From: Psychrobacter sp. 72-O-c
Lineage (GTDB): Bacteria > Pseudomonadota > Gammaproteobacteria > Pseudomonadales > Moraxellaceae
Length of the DNA: 64,000 bases
Assembly: GCF_904846605.1 (NCBI RefSeq)
Contig: NZ_CAJHBI010000007.1
Coordinates: 1 to 64,000, forward strand
Direction: 5' to 3'
The notes beneath the pieces were generated by a model. It worked only from the letters and a program-made list of their open reading frames with translations. It was not told the DNA's origin and ran no database searches. The translations under genes and the position numbers were made by a program. How positions within the stretch are numbered: the first letter of the stretch is position 1; each line of letters opens with the position of its first letter. Below are positions 26,568 through 36,397 of the stretch, one piece after another.

Positions 26568-26602
26568 AAAAAAGCGCTCGATAATGATATCAAGCGCTTT
26601 TT
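26568..26602. terminator. bidirectional terminator between cassette 2 and tolB
   Basis: AAAAAAGCGCT pairs with AGCGCTTTTT. The A and T tracts on both sides can serve the plus-strand cytochrome gene and the minus-strand tolB. Confidence 0.85.
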
Positions 26603-26658
26603 GCTGTCAGTATTAACGGTTTTTCAATCGGAAAAGCTTACTTTGTAAGTTAAATAAG

Positions 26659-27951
26659 TTACTTGGGACTGGCAGACCACACTGGTGAGCGGAGAATACC
26701 TTGACCCGATTTGCCAAAGGATTCGCCACCATTCAGTGATTTAATCGTCAATACGCCTTTGCCATTTTGGGTAGACGCATAGACCACTCGTTTACCGTTG
26801 GGTGAAAAGCTTGGGGCTTCATCAATACCAGTGTTGCCAAGATTGGCCGTTACCGCGCCGCTGCTGTTCATAATGGCTGCTGAGCGCCCACTTAAGAAGG
26901 CAATTTGCGACCCATCATTACTAAACTGCGGGCTAGTCGCATAACCGCTGTTAGAGACTTTGGTAGTACGTCCTGAACCAAACTCATAACGATAAATTTG
27001 CGGCTTATTAAATCCCGCTTTATCAGAGACAAAGACAAAAGATTGGCCATCAGGTGCATAGTTTGGCTGGACTTCACTACTTGGCCAGTTGATAATCCGT
27101 CTTGGTGTGCCACCACTAGCACTCATCTCATAAATATTAGAGCTGCCTTCAAAGCTACTAGAGAATAATATCCGGCTGCCATCCGGTGAGAATGAAGGAC
27201 TTAAATTGCTACCAGGAAAGGGAGTCAAGACACTGGCACTGCCACCACTGACACTTTGTACATAAATGACCGGATATGATTTTTCACGCTGTACGGCATA
27301 GGCGATACGATTGGCATCGGGTGACCATGCTGGCGAGAATATAGATCCTGTGACCTCAGTGATAGTTCTGGCATTTTCGCCATCAGCATCCATGACTTTT
27401 AGCCGTGAGACTTTATCCTTGCCGCGTCCAATCTCTTCAATATAGGCTATACGTCCTGAGAAGTCGCCTGGAGTTCCGGTAATAAGCTCATACACTTTAT
27501 CAGCAATGACGTGACCGGCGTAGCGCATACTTTCTTTATTATTATCGGCAGTTAAGCTTTGTTTGCCTTCAATGACTAGTCCTGACTTCACATCAATCAC
27601 TTCATAATCGGTGACTATTTTACCGCGATTGGTACGAGTACTGCCGACTACTAAATAAGGAATACCCATACTTTGCCAAACTGGTAGCGTACCAGCCAGT
27701 TCGCTGCTGCTACGAGGCTGCTGTGGTAGTTTTTTGCTGGTAACGTTGAGCTCAGTTCTGCTCAAGTCATTTAGGATAATGGGCGATAATACGGAATCAC
27801 CAGCGAAAGGTACAAAGGCAACTTGATTTTGTTGTACAGGGATTTCGTAATCCAATTCTAATACCACAGGCGCAGCGAATAGACTGGGGGCGACCAGTAA
27901 ACCTGAGGCGCTGGCAAGTAGAGTAATTAATAGTTTTTTATGGGTACGCAT
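26659..27951 (-). CDS. tolB: Tol-Pal system protein TolB
   Basis: Periplasmic beta-propeller protein of the Tol-Pal envelope system, 430 residues. It has a Sec signal (LITLLASASGLLVAPSLFA), the N-terminal TolB domain (VAFVPFAG to GIPYLVVG), then WD/PD40-type repeats recognisable as the series FSPAWSPDANRIAYAV, LSPSFSPDGSRILFSS, VQPNYAPDGQSFVFVS and APSFSPNGKRVVYAS. AGGAG lies upstream of the ATG. It is the last gene of tolQ-tolR-tolA-tolB here. The usual next gene, pal, is missing from this position. Confidence 0.97.
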   Translation of the reverse strand: MRTHKKLLITLLASASGLLVAPSLFAAPVVLELDYEIPVQQNQVAFVPFAGDSVLSPIILNDLSRTELNVTSKKLPQQPRSSSELAGTLPVWQSMGIPYLVVGSTRTNRGKIVTDYEVIDVKSGLVIEGKQSLTADNNKESMRYAGHVIADKVYELITGTPGDFSGRIAYIEEIGRGKDKVSRLKVMDADGENARTITEVTGSIFSPAWSPDANRIAYAVQREKSYPVIYVQSVSGGSASVLTPFPGSNLSPSFSPDGSRILFSSSFEGSSNIYEMSASGGTPRRIINWPSSEVQPNYAPDGQSFVFVSDKAGFNKPQIYRYEFGSGRTTKVSNSGYATSPQFSNDGSQIAFLSGRSAAIMNSSGAVTANLGNTGIDEAPSFSPNGKRVVYASTQNGKGVLTIKSLNGGESFGKSGQGILRSPVWSASPK

Positions 27952-28098
27952 GACTAAATCGAACTCCTAAAATAGTGTAATAGCTGTTTTTTATAGACGA
28001 TAAGTTGGCTATTACGGTAAGACAATATTGCAGGCGGTGCAAGTTGCTTAAAGTAAAGTTAGCGGTAATAGAGTAGATAGTAGGGTTTGAGCAATTGA

Positions 28099-29127
28099 TT
28101 AGTTGCTGCCCTTAAACTGTATGGTAAAAGTAGGGTATTTAGGATCATCAGTATCAATTGGCAGATTGCGAGTGCTTAGCACCGCTTGTTTGGCCGCTTC
28201 ATTGACCACACTATCAGAGCCTGAGGCAGAGACCTTCACCACATCACCATTGGCATTGACAGTAATCGTCAAAGTGGCGCGCTGGGTCGAGCCTTTAGCC
28301 GCTATGGGTGGATTATAGTTACGTTTGATTAAGTTGATAATCTCGCTATTACTGGCCCCACTACTACCATTCGACGCAGAGCGGCTGCTACCTTTTGAGG
28401 TACTAGAAGTTGCCATGTCGCCAGATAAGGTAGATTGACCGTCTGATAAGCTATAATTTTTGCCGGCACTACCTGAGCTACCGGTATTGATTTCTATATT
28501 ACGCTGGTTGCTATTAGGACGCTCAATCTTGGGGAAAGTGTTCTGTTTAGTGCGAAACTCTTTTAGTTTTTCACGCTCTTCTTCGAGGTTGCTTTGTTTA
28601 TTTTGTTCAACGCGCTCTAGTCTTTCTAACGTTATATCATCCTGTTCTGCTGTCCACTCAGCGAGATTACGGTCATACTCTTGTGATTGCTCAGTCAGTC
28701 GTTCTTGCTGCTCTTGACTCATGAGCATAGGCTCATCAGAAGGAGCGTCTGAGCGCATAAAGACAAGGACCTGCTGGGAAGTTGAGGATGAGCTGTTGTT
28801 GGGTGCTGCGACGCTATTATCATTGGGGTTTAGTGGCTCGTTACTTATGGCACCGCTAAGGCTATCATTGGTTTCTGAGCCATTAGAAGCAGCGGCACGA
28901 TTGGCTAATATTTGTCCTTGCATCTCAGCAAGTTGCTCAGGTGATACCATAACGGTTTCAATGCTGCCAGCAGTTTCTACTTCGGTATTTTGATAAGTAT
29001 AAATCAATATCCCAATGACTAGACCATGCGCCAGCAAGCTTAATAGCGTGGGCAGCGTCAGCCCATTACCTTCAGGTTGGGTGGGCACATAGACGGCAGG
29101 AGCATTATGCATTACGTTGATACTCAT
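28099..29127 (-). CDS. tolA: Tol-Pal system protein TolA
   Basis: Inner-membrane protein that spans the periplasm and links TolQR to TolB/Pal. It has a single N-terminal transmembrane helix (LPTLLSLLAHGLVIGILIYT, about 26-45). A long charged, coiled-coil-prone middle (about 130-210, EEREKLKEFRTKQ) is followed by a Gly/Ser-rich stretch. The C-terminal TolA/TonB-type domain (LIKRNYNPPI to FTIQFKGSN, about 265-342) completes it. The 342 residues are somewhat shorter than in E. coli (421). The ribosome binding site is weak. Confidence 0.92.
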   Translation of the reverse strand: MSINVMHNAPAVYVPTQPEGNGLTLPTLLSLLAHGLVIGILIYTYQNTEVETAGSIETVMVSPEQLAEMQGQILANRAAASNGSETNDSLSGAISNEPLNPNDNSVAAPNNSSSSTSQQVLVFMRSDAPSDEPMLMSQEQQERLTEQSQEYDRNLAEWTAEQDDITLERLERVEQNKQSNLEEEREKLKEFRTKQNTFPKIERPNSNQRNIEINTGSSGSAGKNYSLSDGQSTLSGDMATSSTSKGSSRSASNGSSGASNSEIINLIKRNYNPPIAAKGSTQRATLTITVNANGDVVKVSASGSDSVVNEAAKQAVLSTRNLPIDTDDPKYPTFTIQFKGSN

Positions 29128-29232
29128 GGACGTGATTCATGGGGTTGTCTACTTTATTAAGCCAAGCTTGTCTAGTTGTCTGATGGAGCGGTACATCATT
29201 GATAGCTATGTCATCAATAGATAGATCATTCA

Positions 29233-29691
29233 TTATAATGTAGGCGTGGGTAGGGGAGCACCGGTTAATAGCCCCACCTTTTGAATGCCTGCTTGTTGCA
29301 AGTTTGCCATTAACGCCATGATGGCACCATATTGATTATTCTGATCCGCATTAATCATCACTTGTAGTGGCTGCTCACCGGTATTACTGTTTTGCGTTTG
29401 CAGGTTTGACAAAGTATTGATCAGTTCCGGTTCACTAATTGGCATGTCGATATTGTTCTCATAGCTGATAAAAATCTCGCCGCTGCCTGTTAAGGAGACA
29501 ATAACCGGCAGCTGATTTTGGCTCAAAGTGTTGGTTTGCTCTCTTGGCAAGTCCACATCGACCCCAGTCGTCAACATTGGGGTGGTCACCATAAATATCA
29601 CCAGCAGCACCAACATTACGTCGATATAAGGAACTACATTAATTTCCGCATTGAGCGATTTTTTCTCACGGCGGTAGGGACTTGGCTTCAT
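29233..29691 (-). CDS. tolR: Tol-Pal system protein TolR
   Basis: ExbD/TolR family, 152 residues. A basic N-terminus leads to one transmembrane helix ([20 protein letters not shown]) with the proton-channel Asp in PYIDVML. The periplasmic domain ends in [10 protein letters not shown]. Its start overlaps the tolQ stop by 4 bases (ATGA), showing translational coupling. Confidence 0.96.
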   Translation of the reverse strand: MKPSPYRREKKSLNAEINVVPYIDVMLVLLVIFMVTTPMLTTGVDVDLPREQTNTLSQNQLPVIVSLTGSGEIFISYENNIDMPISEPELINTLSNLQTQNSNTGEQPLQVMINADQNNQYGAIMALMANLQQAGIQKVGLLTGAPLPTPTL

Positions 29692-30431
29692 AGTCCTTGT
29701 ACCTGAGTGGTTTGTTTGCCTGCTTGACTGCCTAGGCTGGATGAGGTAGAAGCTACAGGATTATCCGTGCTGGTTTCACGCTGTAGCATACCAGTCATCT
29801 CATCACAGAATAGCGCGCGTGAATCATAAAGGCGGCTTGATTTGGCGGTAAAATGGTTATAGGCCAGTACAGCGGGAATAGCCGCAAATAATCCCATCGC
29901 CGTAGCAATTAATGCTTCAGCAATACCAGGAGCGACTGAGGCAATGGTAGCTTGTTCGGTTTGGGATAATCCCAAAAAGGCATTCATAATACCCCATACC
30001 GTACCAAATAGTCCGACATAAGGCGCTACCGAACCTATGCTGGCTAGGGTAGTCAGTCCTGATTCCAACAATAGCTGCTGGCGACCCAATCCAACCCGTA
30101 ACTTACGCTCAACGCCATCGATGATATCGTCTTTGGGTTGACGTTTTTTATGCATTCTTAAATATTCAGAAAACCCGACATAGAAAATCTGCTCAAGGCC
30201 TTGGCGTTCTGGTGAGCCTTGAATGCCTTGATATAGCTTAGATAAGTCTTCACCTGACCAGAACCAGGTTTCAAACTGTTCATCGAAGTTTCTGGCTGTA
30301 CCTAAGCGCGCGCTCATACGAAAAATAATAACCCAGCTGAGCAGCGAGGCTAATAATAATAATGCCATTACAATCTGTACCAGTAAACTGGCTTGGGTGA
30401 TAAGATCGATAATGTTTAGTGATTCAGGCAT
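29688..30431 (-). CDS. tolQ: Tol-Pal system protein TolQ
   Basis: ExbB/TolQ/MotA family, 247 residues. Three transmembrane segments are visible: about 15-35 ([20 protein letters not shown]), about 135-155 ([21 protein letters not shown]) and about 170-195 ([22 protein letters not shown]). With TolR it forms the proton-driven motor for outer-membrane invagination at division. It is first in the tol cluster; the commonly preceding ybgC is not present. Confidence 0.96.
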   Translation of the reverse strand: MPESLNIIDLITQASLLVQIVMALLLLASLLSWVIIFRMSARLGTARNFDEQFETWFWSGEDLSKLYQGIQGSPERQGLEQIFYVGFSEYLRMHKKRQPKDDIIDGVERKLRVGLGRQQLLLESGLTTLASIGSVAPYVGLFGTVWGIMNAFLGLSQTEQATIASVAPGIAEALIATAMGLFAAIPAVLAYNHFTAKSSRLYDSRALFCDEMTGMLQRETSTDNPVASTSSSLGSQAGKQTTQVQGL

Positions 30432-31134
30432 GTAATGGACTCACGGATAATTAATAACAACTAAGCTAAGCGGCACACTTAGGCCAGATAAAACCTTTCA
30501 TGGCTGATATGAACAATAAGAGCTCAAAAAGCCCATATTATAATAATAAGCATTTATACGCGTTCATAAGGTAGGCCTTTAATAATACTATATTAAAGTA
30601 CATAGGTTAAAGAAAGGATACAGAATAGCGCGGTAGGCTCACATTAACCCGCTAGTGTACTGTTAAATGATAAAAAGGTCATTTATTAATGTGTTAAATG
30701 CGCATTGAACAATCTCTTTATTAAATAAGTAATGACAACCTTCTAGATATATATTATTGTGCAATTGGTAATACAAATTGTAACTTTGTACTCACAAGGT
30801 AAGTGTAATGATTGAATTCGTAAGCTGAATTCTCTAAGATGTTAATCTTTGTTACTACAGCTTTCTAATTATAACGTTACCATTTTTTCTTCAGGTAATT
30901 TGTTCAGTATTCACAAGCTGTTTATCATTTAGCTAGAAGCATCATCTACATTCACGGTTCGGAAGCGTTATTTATAGTCGCCATTAGGAGGCGTCATTCA
31001 TATTCGCAATTTGGAAGTGTCATTTACATCCTCAATTTAAAAAGACGTTTATTTATAGCCGCAATTTGGAAGCGACATTGACTTAATGCAATTTGGAAGC
31101 GATATTTACTTAACGCAATTTGGAAGCGATATCT
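30432..31134. other. divergent tolQ-permease spacer with repeats
   Basis: About 700 bp of AT-rich DNA between divergent genes. It should carry the tolQ and permease promoters. The right 180 bp are degenerate tandem repeats, listed separately. No gene is supported. Confidence 0.6.
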
Positions 31135-31140
31135 ATGAAT
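30956..31140 (+). repeat. about seven degenerate 26-29 bp repeats carrying the permease RBS
   Basis: Units of the form GCAATTTGGAAGCGATATTT... repeat from about 30956 to the start codon. The last three copies (from about 31078) are nearly identical; the earlier ones are more diverged. The final unit supplies GGAAG as ribosome binding site and runs into the ATG at 31135. The first codons (AATGCAATTGAACGC) resemble the repeat again. Confidence 0.85.
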
Positions 31141-32430
31141 GCAATTGAACGCTATTTTGGTATTAATGGTGAAAACACCACGATCAAAACAGAAATTCTC
31201 GCTGGTGCAACCACGTTTTTAACGATGGCCTACATTATCTTTGTGAACCCTAATGTATTGGCAGAAGCTGGCATGGACAAAGGCGCGGTATTTGTCGCCA
31301 CTTGCTTAGCTGCTGCAGTGGGTTGTTTTATAATGGGTATCTACGCCCGCTTACCGGTGGCATTAGCGCCAGGCATGGGACTCAACGCTTTCTTTACTTA
31401 TGGCGTGGTTCTGGGTATGGGTTATGCGTGGGAGACCGCGCTGGGTGCCGTATTCTTATCGGGTTGTATTTTTGTACTTTTAAGCTTGTTTAAAATTCGT
31501 GAATGGATCATCAACGCTATTCCACTCGCTCTTAAACAAGGGGTTATCGCCGGTATCGGCGCGTTTTTAGCCTTCATTGCGCTGCAAAGCTCCGGTATTA
31601 TCGTCGGGCAAGACGCGACCTTGGTTGCCCTCGGTGATATGAAGTCGTTTTCACCAATGATGGCCTCTTTAGGGTTTTTTGTCATCGTCGGCTTATCCTA
31701 CAAAAAAATCCCTGGTGCGGTAACGATTGGTATTTTACTGGTTGCCTTGATTAGTCTGTTAACGGGTAATACTCAGTTTACGGGGATTATATCTACGCCG
31801 CCATCAATTGCGCCGACCTTAATGCAGCTTGATATTGCTGGCGCGTTTGACGTGGGCATGATCAGTGTCATTTTTGCCTTTCTATTCGTAGATTTATTTG
31901 ATACCGCAGGTACCTTGATGGCTACCACTAGTCAGGCCGGTCTGGTTGACAAAAACGGTAACGTTCCTAATCTAGGTAAGGCGCTGTTAGCGGATTCAAC
32001 AGCGACTGTTGCAGGCTCGTTGTTTGGTACGTCATCGACGACCAGTTATGTTGAAAGTGTAGCAGGGATCGCCTCAGGCGGCCGCACCGGACTAATGGCA
32101 GTAACGGTTGGTGTGCTATTTTTACTCAGTATTTTCTTTGCGCCATTAGCCGGTATGATTCCAGCCTATGCAACGGCTGGTGCCATCTTTTATGTGGGCG
32201 TATTAATGCTGGCTACCTTAAAAGAGGTCAACTGGGAAAATGTAACGGATGCCGCACCTGTTGCGGTAGTGCTGTTGTTTACACCGCTAACATACTCTAT
32301 CGCTGACGGTATTGCTCTTGGTTTTATTACCTTCACTGCGGTTAAATTATTGGCAGGTAAATTTTCTGAAATTACCCTTGCCGTTTGGGTATTAACGTTA
32401 ATCTTACTCGTTAAAATTATATTTTTATAA
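31135..32430 (+). CDS. NCS2/AzgA-type purine permease
   Basis: A 431-residue inner-membrane transporter of the nucleobase-cation symporter-2 family, AzgA/PbuG branch (hypoxanthine, guanine or adenine uptake). Family landmarks are ERYFGINGENTTIKTEILAG at the start, LAPGMGLNAFFTYGVV, the DLFDTAGTL motif and the SSTTSYVESVAGIASGGRTGL segment. A dozen or so hydrophobic helices are visible. I place the start at the ATG at 31135 (MNAIERYF) rather than the TTG at 31120, because GGAAG then lies at proper distance. The exact nucleobase cannot be told. A strong terminator follows. Confidence 0.93.
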   Translation: MNAIERYFGINGENTTIKTEILAGATTFLTMAYIIFVNPNVLAEAGMDKGAVFVATCLAAAVGCFIMGIYARLPVALAPGMGLNAFFTYGVVLGMGYAWETALGAVFLSGCIFVLLSLFKIREWIINAIPLALKQGVIAGIGAFLAFIALQSSGIIVGQDATLVALGDMKSFSPMMASLGFFVIVGLSYKKIPGAVTIGILLVALISLLTGNTQFTGIISTPPSIAPTLMQLDIAGAFDVGMISVIFAFLFVDLFDTAGTLMATTSQAGLVDKNGNVPNLGKALLADSTATVAGSLFGTSSTTSYVESVAGIASGGRTGLMAVTVGVLFLLSIFFAPLAGMIPAYATAGAIFYVGVLMLATLKEVNWENVTDAAPVAVVLLFTPLTYSIADGIALGFITFTAVKLLAGKFSEITLAVWVLTLILLVKIIFL

Positions 32431-32481
32431 CTGAATCCAGATAATATAAACCATACTGTATTGTTTATATTACTCATGTCT

Positions 32482-32520
32482 AAACCCTCCTTATCATTCA
32501 ATGGTAAGGAGGGTTTTTTT
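32482..32520 (+). terminator. terminator after purine permease
   Basis: AAACCCTCCTTA pairs perfectly with TAAGGAGGGTTT, loop 11, followed by seven T. Confidence 0.95.
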
Positions 32521-33140
32521 AGTGAAAAATTAGGGCGGTTTACCACTGTTAATTTAGAGCTGCTCATTCGTACAGTTATACTTAATCGTTAATAGTAAAC
32601 AAAAAACTATAACTTGAGCGTCATTGCTACGACTATTCTGTTATCCGTTTGTTTTTAAAGAGTATATTTATTCGTGCAAATGACCGATATCGTTAGTTTG
32701 AAAATTTTTTTCGTGATAACATAGCGGAGTTAAGCGCATCACCTCAATCAACGCCGTAGAGGTTTTTCTTACAGTGAATTAGCGTCATTTAAGATCACAA
32801 ATTAACGATATTAAGGCTATGCTTCACCATACCTTTATAGTTGGATAATCTACTGGTCATACTCCTTTCACTACCAACAAGAAGAAGGCACTAATGCCGC
32901 CTAACTGTTCGTTGTTGCCTTTGCATTGTTAACGTAGTTCGTTGAACGCTCGAACGACATACTTAACCGTCTCCAGCATATGCTGGATTTGCTCGTTTTG
33001 TGATGGCGCCGTTCGGTTCTTTGTTGATAGTTTTTATAAATTAACCGCTTGTGTAAATAACTGGCTTTTATAAATAGCTTTCATAAAAAGTTCCTACGCA
33101 CCATTTATTATGGTTTTTAAACGATAGTTGTGGAGTTGGT
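32521..33140. other. spacer upstream of putA
   Basis: About 620 bp without a supported gene. It presumably holds the putA promoter and includes the 16-bp palindrome at 32972. Confidence 0.5.
32972..32987. promoter_or_regulatory. perfect 16-bp palindrome upstream of putA
   Basis: TCCAGCATATGCTGGA is fully self-complementary and lies about 155 bp upstream of the putA start. It is a reasonable operator for a proline-responsive regulator, because this PutA shows no N-terminal ribbon-helix-helix domain with which to repress its own gene. The regulator is unknown. Confidence 0.4.
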
Positions 33141-36100
33141 ATGAACCCAATAGACCAGTTTGCCCCGAAAGAGCCGATTTTATTTAACCCCACCGATCTA
33201 TTGGTGCCAGAGTATATTGAGCAATCAGCAGATGAGCTGTATGCGCGTATCTCGCCATTATATAGTGTGGACGAAGACCGCTGGTTAACCGACTTGCTGC
33301 CACTTGCCAAGCCTAGTGATGAAGAGCGCGAGGCTGCTGCTCAGCAGACGCGCAAGCTAGTCGAGTATGTGCGTAATGATGGTAAAGCCGTTAAGATGGT
33401 AGATTCACTACTGCTTGAGTATAGCCTCGATACTCAAGAAGGTATTTTGCTGATGAGTCTGGCAGAAGCCTTAATTCGGGTGCCAGATAACTATACCGCC
33501 GATGCACTCATTCGCGACAAGATGAGCGTCGCAGATTGGAAAAAGCATCTTAAAGGTGACAACGGTTTTATCACTAATGCCTCGACCTGGGGCCTTATGA
33601 TGACCGGACGTGTGGTCAGTATCGATAGTGATACGACAGCGTCAGGATTTATGGATCGTATGACCAAAAAAATGGGCGAGCCGATGATTCGCGCGGCCAT
33701 GCAAAAAGCCATGCGCGTGATGGGTCATCAATTTGTATTGGGCGAAACCATTGAAGAAGCCAACAAGAACAGTCAAAGCTACCGTAATAAAGGCTATACC
33801 TATTCGTTTGATATGTTAGGTGAGGCCGCGGTTACTCATAAAGATGCTGAAAATTATTTTAACGACTATCTGCATGCGATTAAGTCTACGACCGATATCA
33901 AAGTCAAAGACGGCATGCCTAAGCCATCTGTATCTATCAAGCTATCAGCGTTGCATCCTCGCTATGAGGCGACCCAAGAAGCACAAGTTATGGGGTTACT
34001 TCGTCAACGTTGCTTACTGCTTATTGAAGCGGCACGCGAAGTCAACGTCGATCTCAGTATCGATGCTGAGGAAGCGGATCGCCTAGAGATTTCCTTAAAA
34101 TTATTTGAATCGCTATATCGTGACCCGCTAACCACTGGCTGGGATGGTCTTGGTCTGGTTGTTCAAGGCTACGCAAAACGCGCTATTGCTATTTTTGCAT
34201 GGGTGGCGCGCTTGTCTACTGAAGTCGGTGATCGTATCCCGCTACGTCTGGTAAAAGGCGCATACTGGGATACTGAAATTAAGCTGGCTCAGCAAAAAGG
34301 TCTGTCCGGCTATCCGGTATGGACGCGTAAAGAAGGCACGGATACCGCTTATCTGGCATGTGCGCGTTTCTTATTATCAGAGCATTTGCGTGGGCTGATT
34401 TGGCCGCAGTTTGCCACTCATAATGCCCACACGTTAGCGACCGTAATGACCATGAGCGCGCATAGAGACTTTGAGTTTCAACGTCTGCATGGCATGGGTG
34501 ATGCGCTTTATGATCACATTTTGCAAGCCTATAACATCCCTGTGCGCATTTATGCACCGGTTGGCGCGCATAAAGACTTGCTACCATATTTGGTGCGTCG
34601 TTTGCTTGAAAACGGTGCGAACAGCTCATTTGTCCATCAGTTATTAGATAAATCTTATCCTATTGATAAGCTGGTCGTGCATCCGTACGACAAGCTGCTG
34701 ACTAATGACACCTTACATAATCCAGATATTCCGTTGCCACTTAATATTTACGGCGATCGCCGCGCCAGTTATGGCCCCAATATATTCGTCGAGTCGCAGT
34801 GGCATCCGTTCAAAGCAGCTATCGATACTCACTTGCATAAATCATGGACAGCGGCGCCTATTATAAATGGCCAAACTATCAGCGAATATGCGGTTGATGG
34901 TGTACCTAGTAAGCTTGATAGCCACACGATACGTGCCCCTTGGAACCATGAAGTCATTGCAGGCGAAGTGTGCTATGCCAATGCGGAACTTGCTCGTCAA
35001 GCTATAGACGCAGCGGTTGCTGGGCAAGAGGCGTGGCAAGCAGTATCTGCATCTAAGCGCGCTGCGATATTGCGTAAAACAGCTGATTTATATGAAGAAA
35101 ACTACGCTGAGCTTATGGCACTATGTCAAGTTGAAGCGGGCAAGACCATTCAAGACAGTATTGATGAAATTAAAGAAGCCGTTGATTTTTGTCGCTTTTA
35201 TGCGGATGAAGCTGAGCGTCTAGACGACGTCGTTCATCAGTTTACTGATTTGACTGGCAACCAATCACGCCAAGTCTATAAGGCGCTCGGCACATTTGTC
35301 TGTATCAGTCCTTGGAACTTTCCGTTGGCCATTTATACCGGTCAAGTGGTTGCAGCATTGGCCGCTGGTAATACAGTGGTTGCAAAACCTGCCGAACAAA
35401 CCAGCTTGATTGCCCACTTTGGCGCGCAATTGATGTATCAAGCGGGCGTACCTGCCGAGGCGCTACAGTTTGTTACGGGTGCTGGCGAAGTTGGTGGTGC
35501 ACTGACCGCAGCGGATAATCTATCAGGTGTTATCTTTACTGGCTCAACCCAAACGGCTCAACGCATCAATCAAAGTCTCAATGACCATGCACAAGCCAGC
35601 GGCGAGCTACCGGTATTGATTGCTGAAACGGGCGGTCAGAATGCTATGATCGTCGACTCAACTGCTTTGCCTGAGCAAGTGGTTAAAGACGCGGTATTAT
35701 CTGCCTTTGGCTCAGCTGGTCAGCGTTGCTCGGCGTGCCGTATCTTATGTGTACAAGAAGAAGTGGCCGATGGCATCATAGAGCTACTACAAGGCAATAT
35801 GGCCGAGTTGGTCGTGGGCAATCCTATTCATGCTGCCACTGATGTGGGTCCAGTCATTGATAGTGATGCCAAGCAAGGACTTGAGGCGCACATTGAACGT
35901 ATGATTGCGGAGCCAACGGCGACTATTCTAGCGCAGACTCCTATGAGTGCTAGCTCAGTGGTCAGCGAAGACGACTCCACTTTTGTACTGCCAACGGCGA
36001 TTGAAGTACAAAGCATTGATGTGATTGGCGGTGAGCATTTTGGCCCGATATTGCATGTACTGCGTTATCAAGCGCGCGATTTAGACAAGCTTATTGACGC

Positions 36101-36386
36101 GATTAACGGGACGGGCTTTGGCTTAACCTTAGGTATTCATAGCCGTATTGAAAATATCGCTGAGCATATTGAACGTCGCGCTTTTGTGGGTAATACCTAC
36201 GTCAACCGTAACCAAATCGGTGCGGTGGTCAATGTGCAACCCTTTGGTGGTTGTGGTCTCTCTGGCACAGGTCCGAAAGCTGGTGGCCCGCATTATGTTC
36301 CACGCTTGATGCGTCTCTGTAATGCAAATGAGACTAAAGCAAGCAGTGGCACTACTCATTCATCTCTTAAAACTGACATCGCATAA
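33141..36386 (+). CDS. putA: Bifunctional proline / P5C dehydrogenase PutA
   Basis: Oxidises proline to glutamate in two steps. At 1081 residues it lacks the N-terminal ribbon-helix-helix DNA-binding domain of E. coli PutA (1320). The FAD-dependent proline dehydrogenase barrel contains RLVKGAYWDTEIKLAQQKG, FATHNAHT and YAPVGAHKDLLPYLVRRLLENG. The aldehyde dehydrogenase part contains ISPWNFPLAIYTGQVVAAL, AETGGQN and GSAGQRCSACR with catalytic Cys863. It ends soon after FGGCGLSGTGPKAGGPHY. The C-terminal aldehyde-dehydrogenase-like domain of long PutAs is encoded separately by the next gene. GGAG precedes the ATG. Confidence 0.97.
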   Translation: MNPIDQFAPKEPILFNPTDLLVPEYIEQSADELYARISPLYSVDEDRWLTDLLPLAKPSDEEREAAAQQTRKLVEYVRNDGKAVKMVDSLLLEYSLDTQEGILLMSLAEALIRVPDNYTADALIRDKMSVADWKKHLKGDNGFITNASTWGLMMTGRVVSIDSDTTASGFMDRMTKKMGEPMIRAAMQKAMRVMGHQFVLGETIEEANKNSQSYRNKGYTYSFDMLGEAAVTHKDAENYFNDYLHAIKSTTDIKVKDGMPKPSVSIKLSALHPRYEATQEAQVMGLLRQRCLLLIEAAREVNVDLSIDAEEADRLEISLKLFESLYRDPLTTGWDGLGLVVQGYAKRAIAIFAWVARLSTEVGDRIPLRLVKGAYWDTEIKLAQQKGLSGYPVWTRKEGTDTAYLACARFLLSEHLRGLIWPQFATHNAHTLATVMTMSAHRDFEFQRLHGMGDALYDHILQAYNIPVRIYAPVGAHKDLLPYLVRRLLENGANSSFVHQLLDKSYPIDKLVVHPYDKLLTNDTLHNPDIPLPLNIYGDRRASYGPNIFVESQWHPFKAAIDTHLHKSWTAAPIINGQTISEYAVDGVPSKLDSHTIRAPWNHEVIAGEVCYANAELARQAIDAAVAGQEAWQAVSASKRAAILRKTADLYEENYAELMALCQVEAGKTIQDSIDEIKEAVDFCRFYADEAERLDDVVHQFTDLTGNQSRQVYKALGTFVCISPWNFPLAIYTGQVVAALAAGNTVVAKPAEQTSLIAHFGAQLMYQAGVPAEALQFVTGAGEVGGALTAADNLSGVIFTGSTQTAQRINQSLNDHAQASGELPVLIAETGGQNAMIVDSTALPEQVVKDAVLSAFGSAGQRCSACRILCVQEEVADGIIELLQGNMAELVVGNPIHAATDVGPVIDSDAKQGLEAHIERMIAEPTATILAQTPMSASSVVSEDDSTFVLPTAIEVQSIDVIGGEHFGPILHVLRYQARDLDKLIDAINGTGFGLTLGIHSRIENIAEHIERRAFVGNTYVNRNQIGAVVNVQPFGGCGLSGTGPKAGGPHYVPRLMRLCNANETKASSGTTHSSLKTDIA

Positions 36387-36397
36387 GGAGTAGCAAT

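Noticed and set aside
30956-31135. Regularly spaced repeats resembling a CRISPR array
   Set aside because: The units are contiguous and degenerate with no unique spacers, there are no cas genes, and the last unit holds a ribosome binding site.
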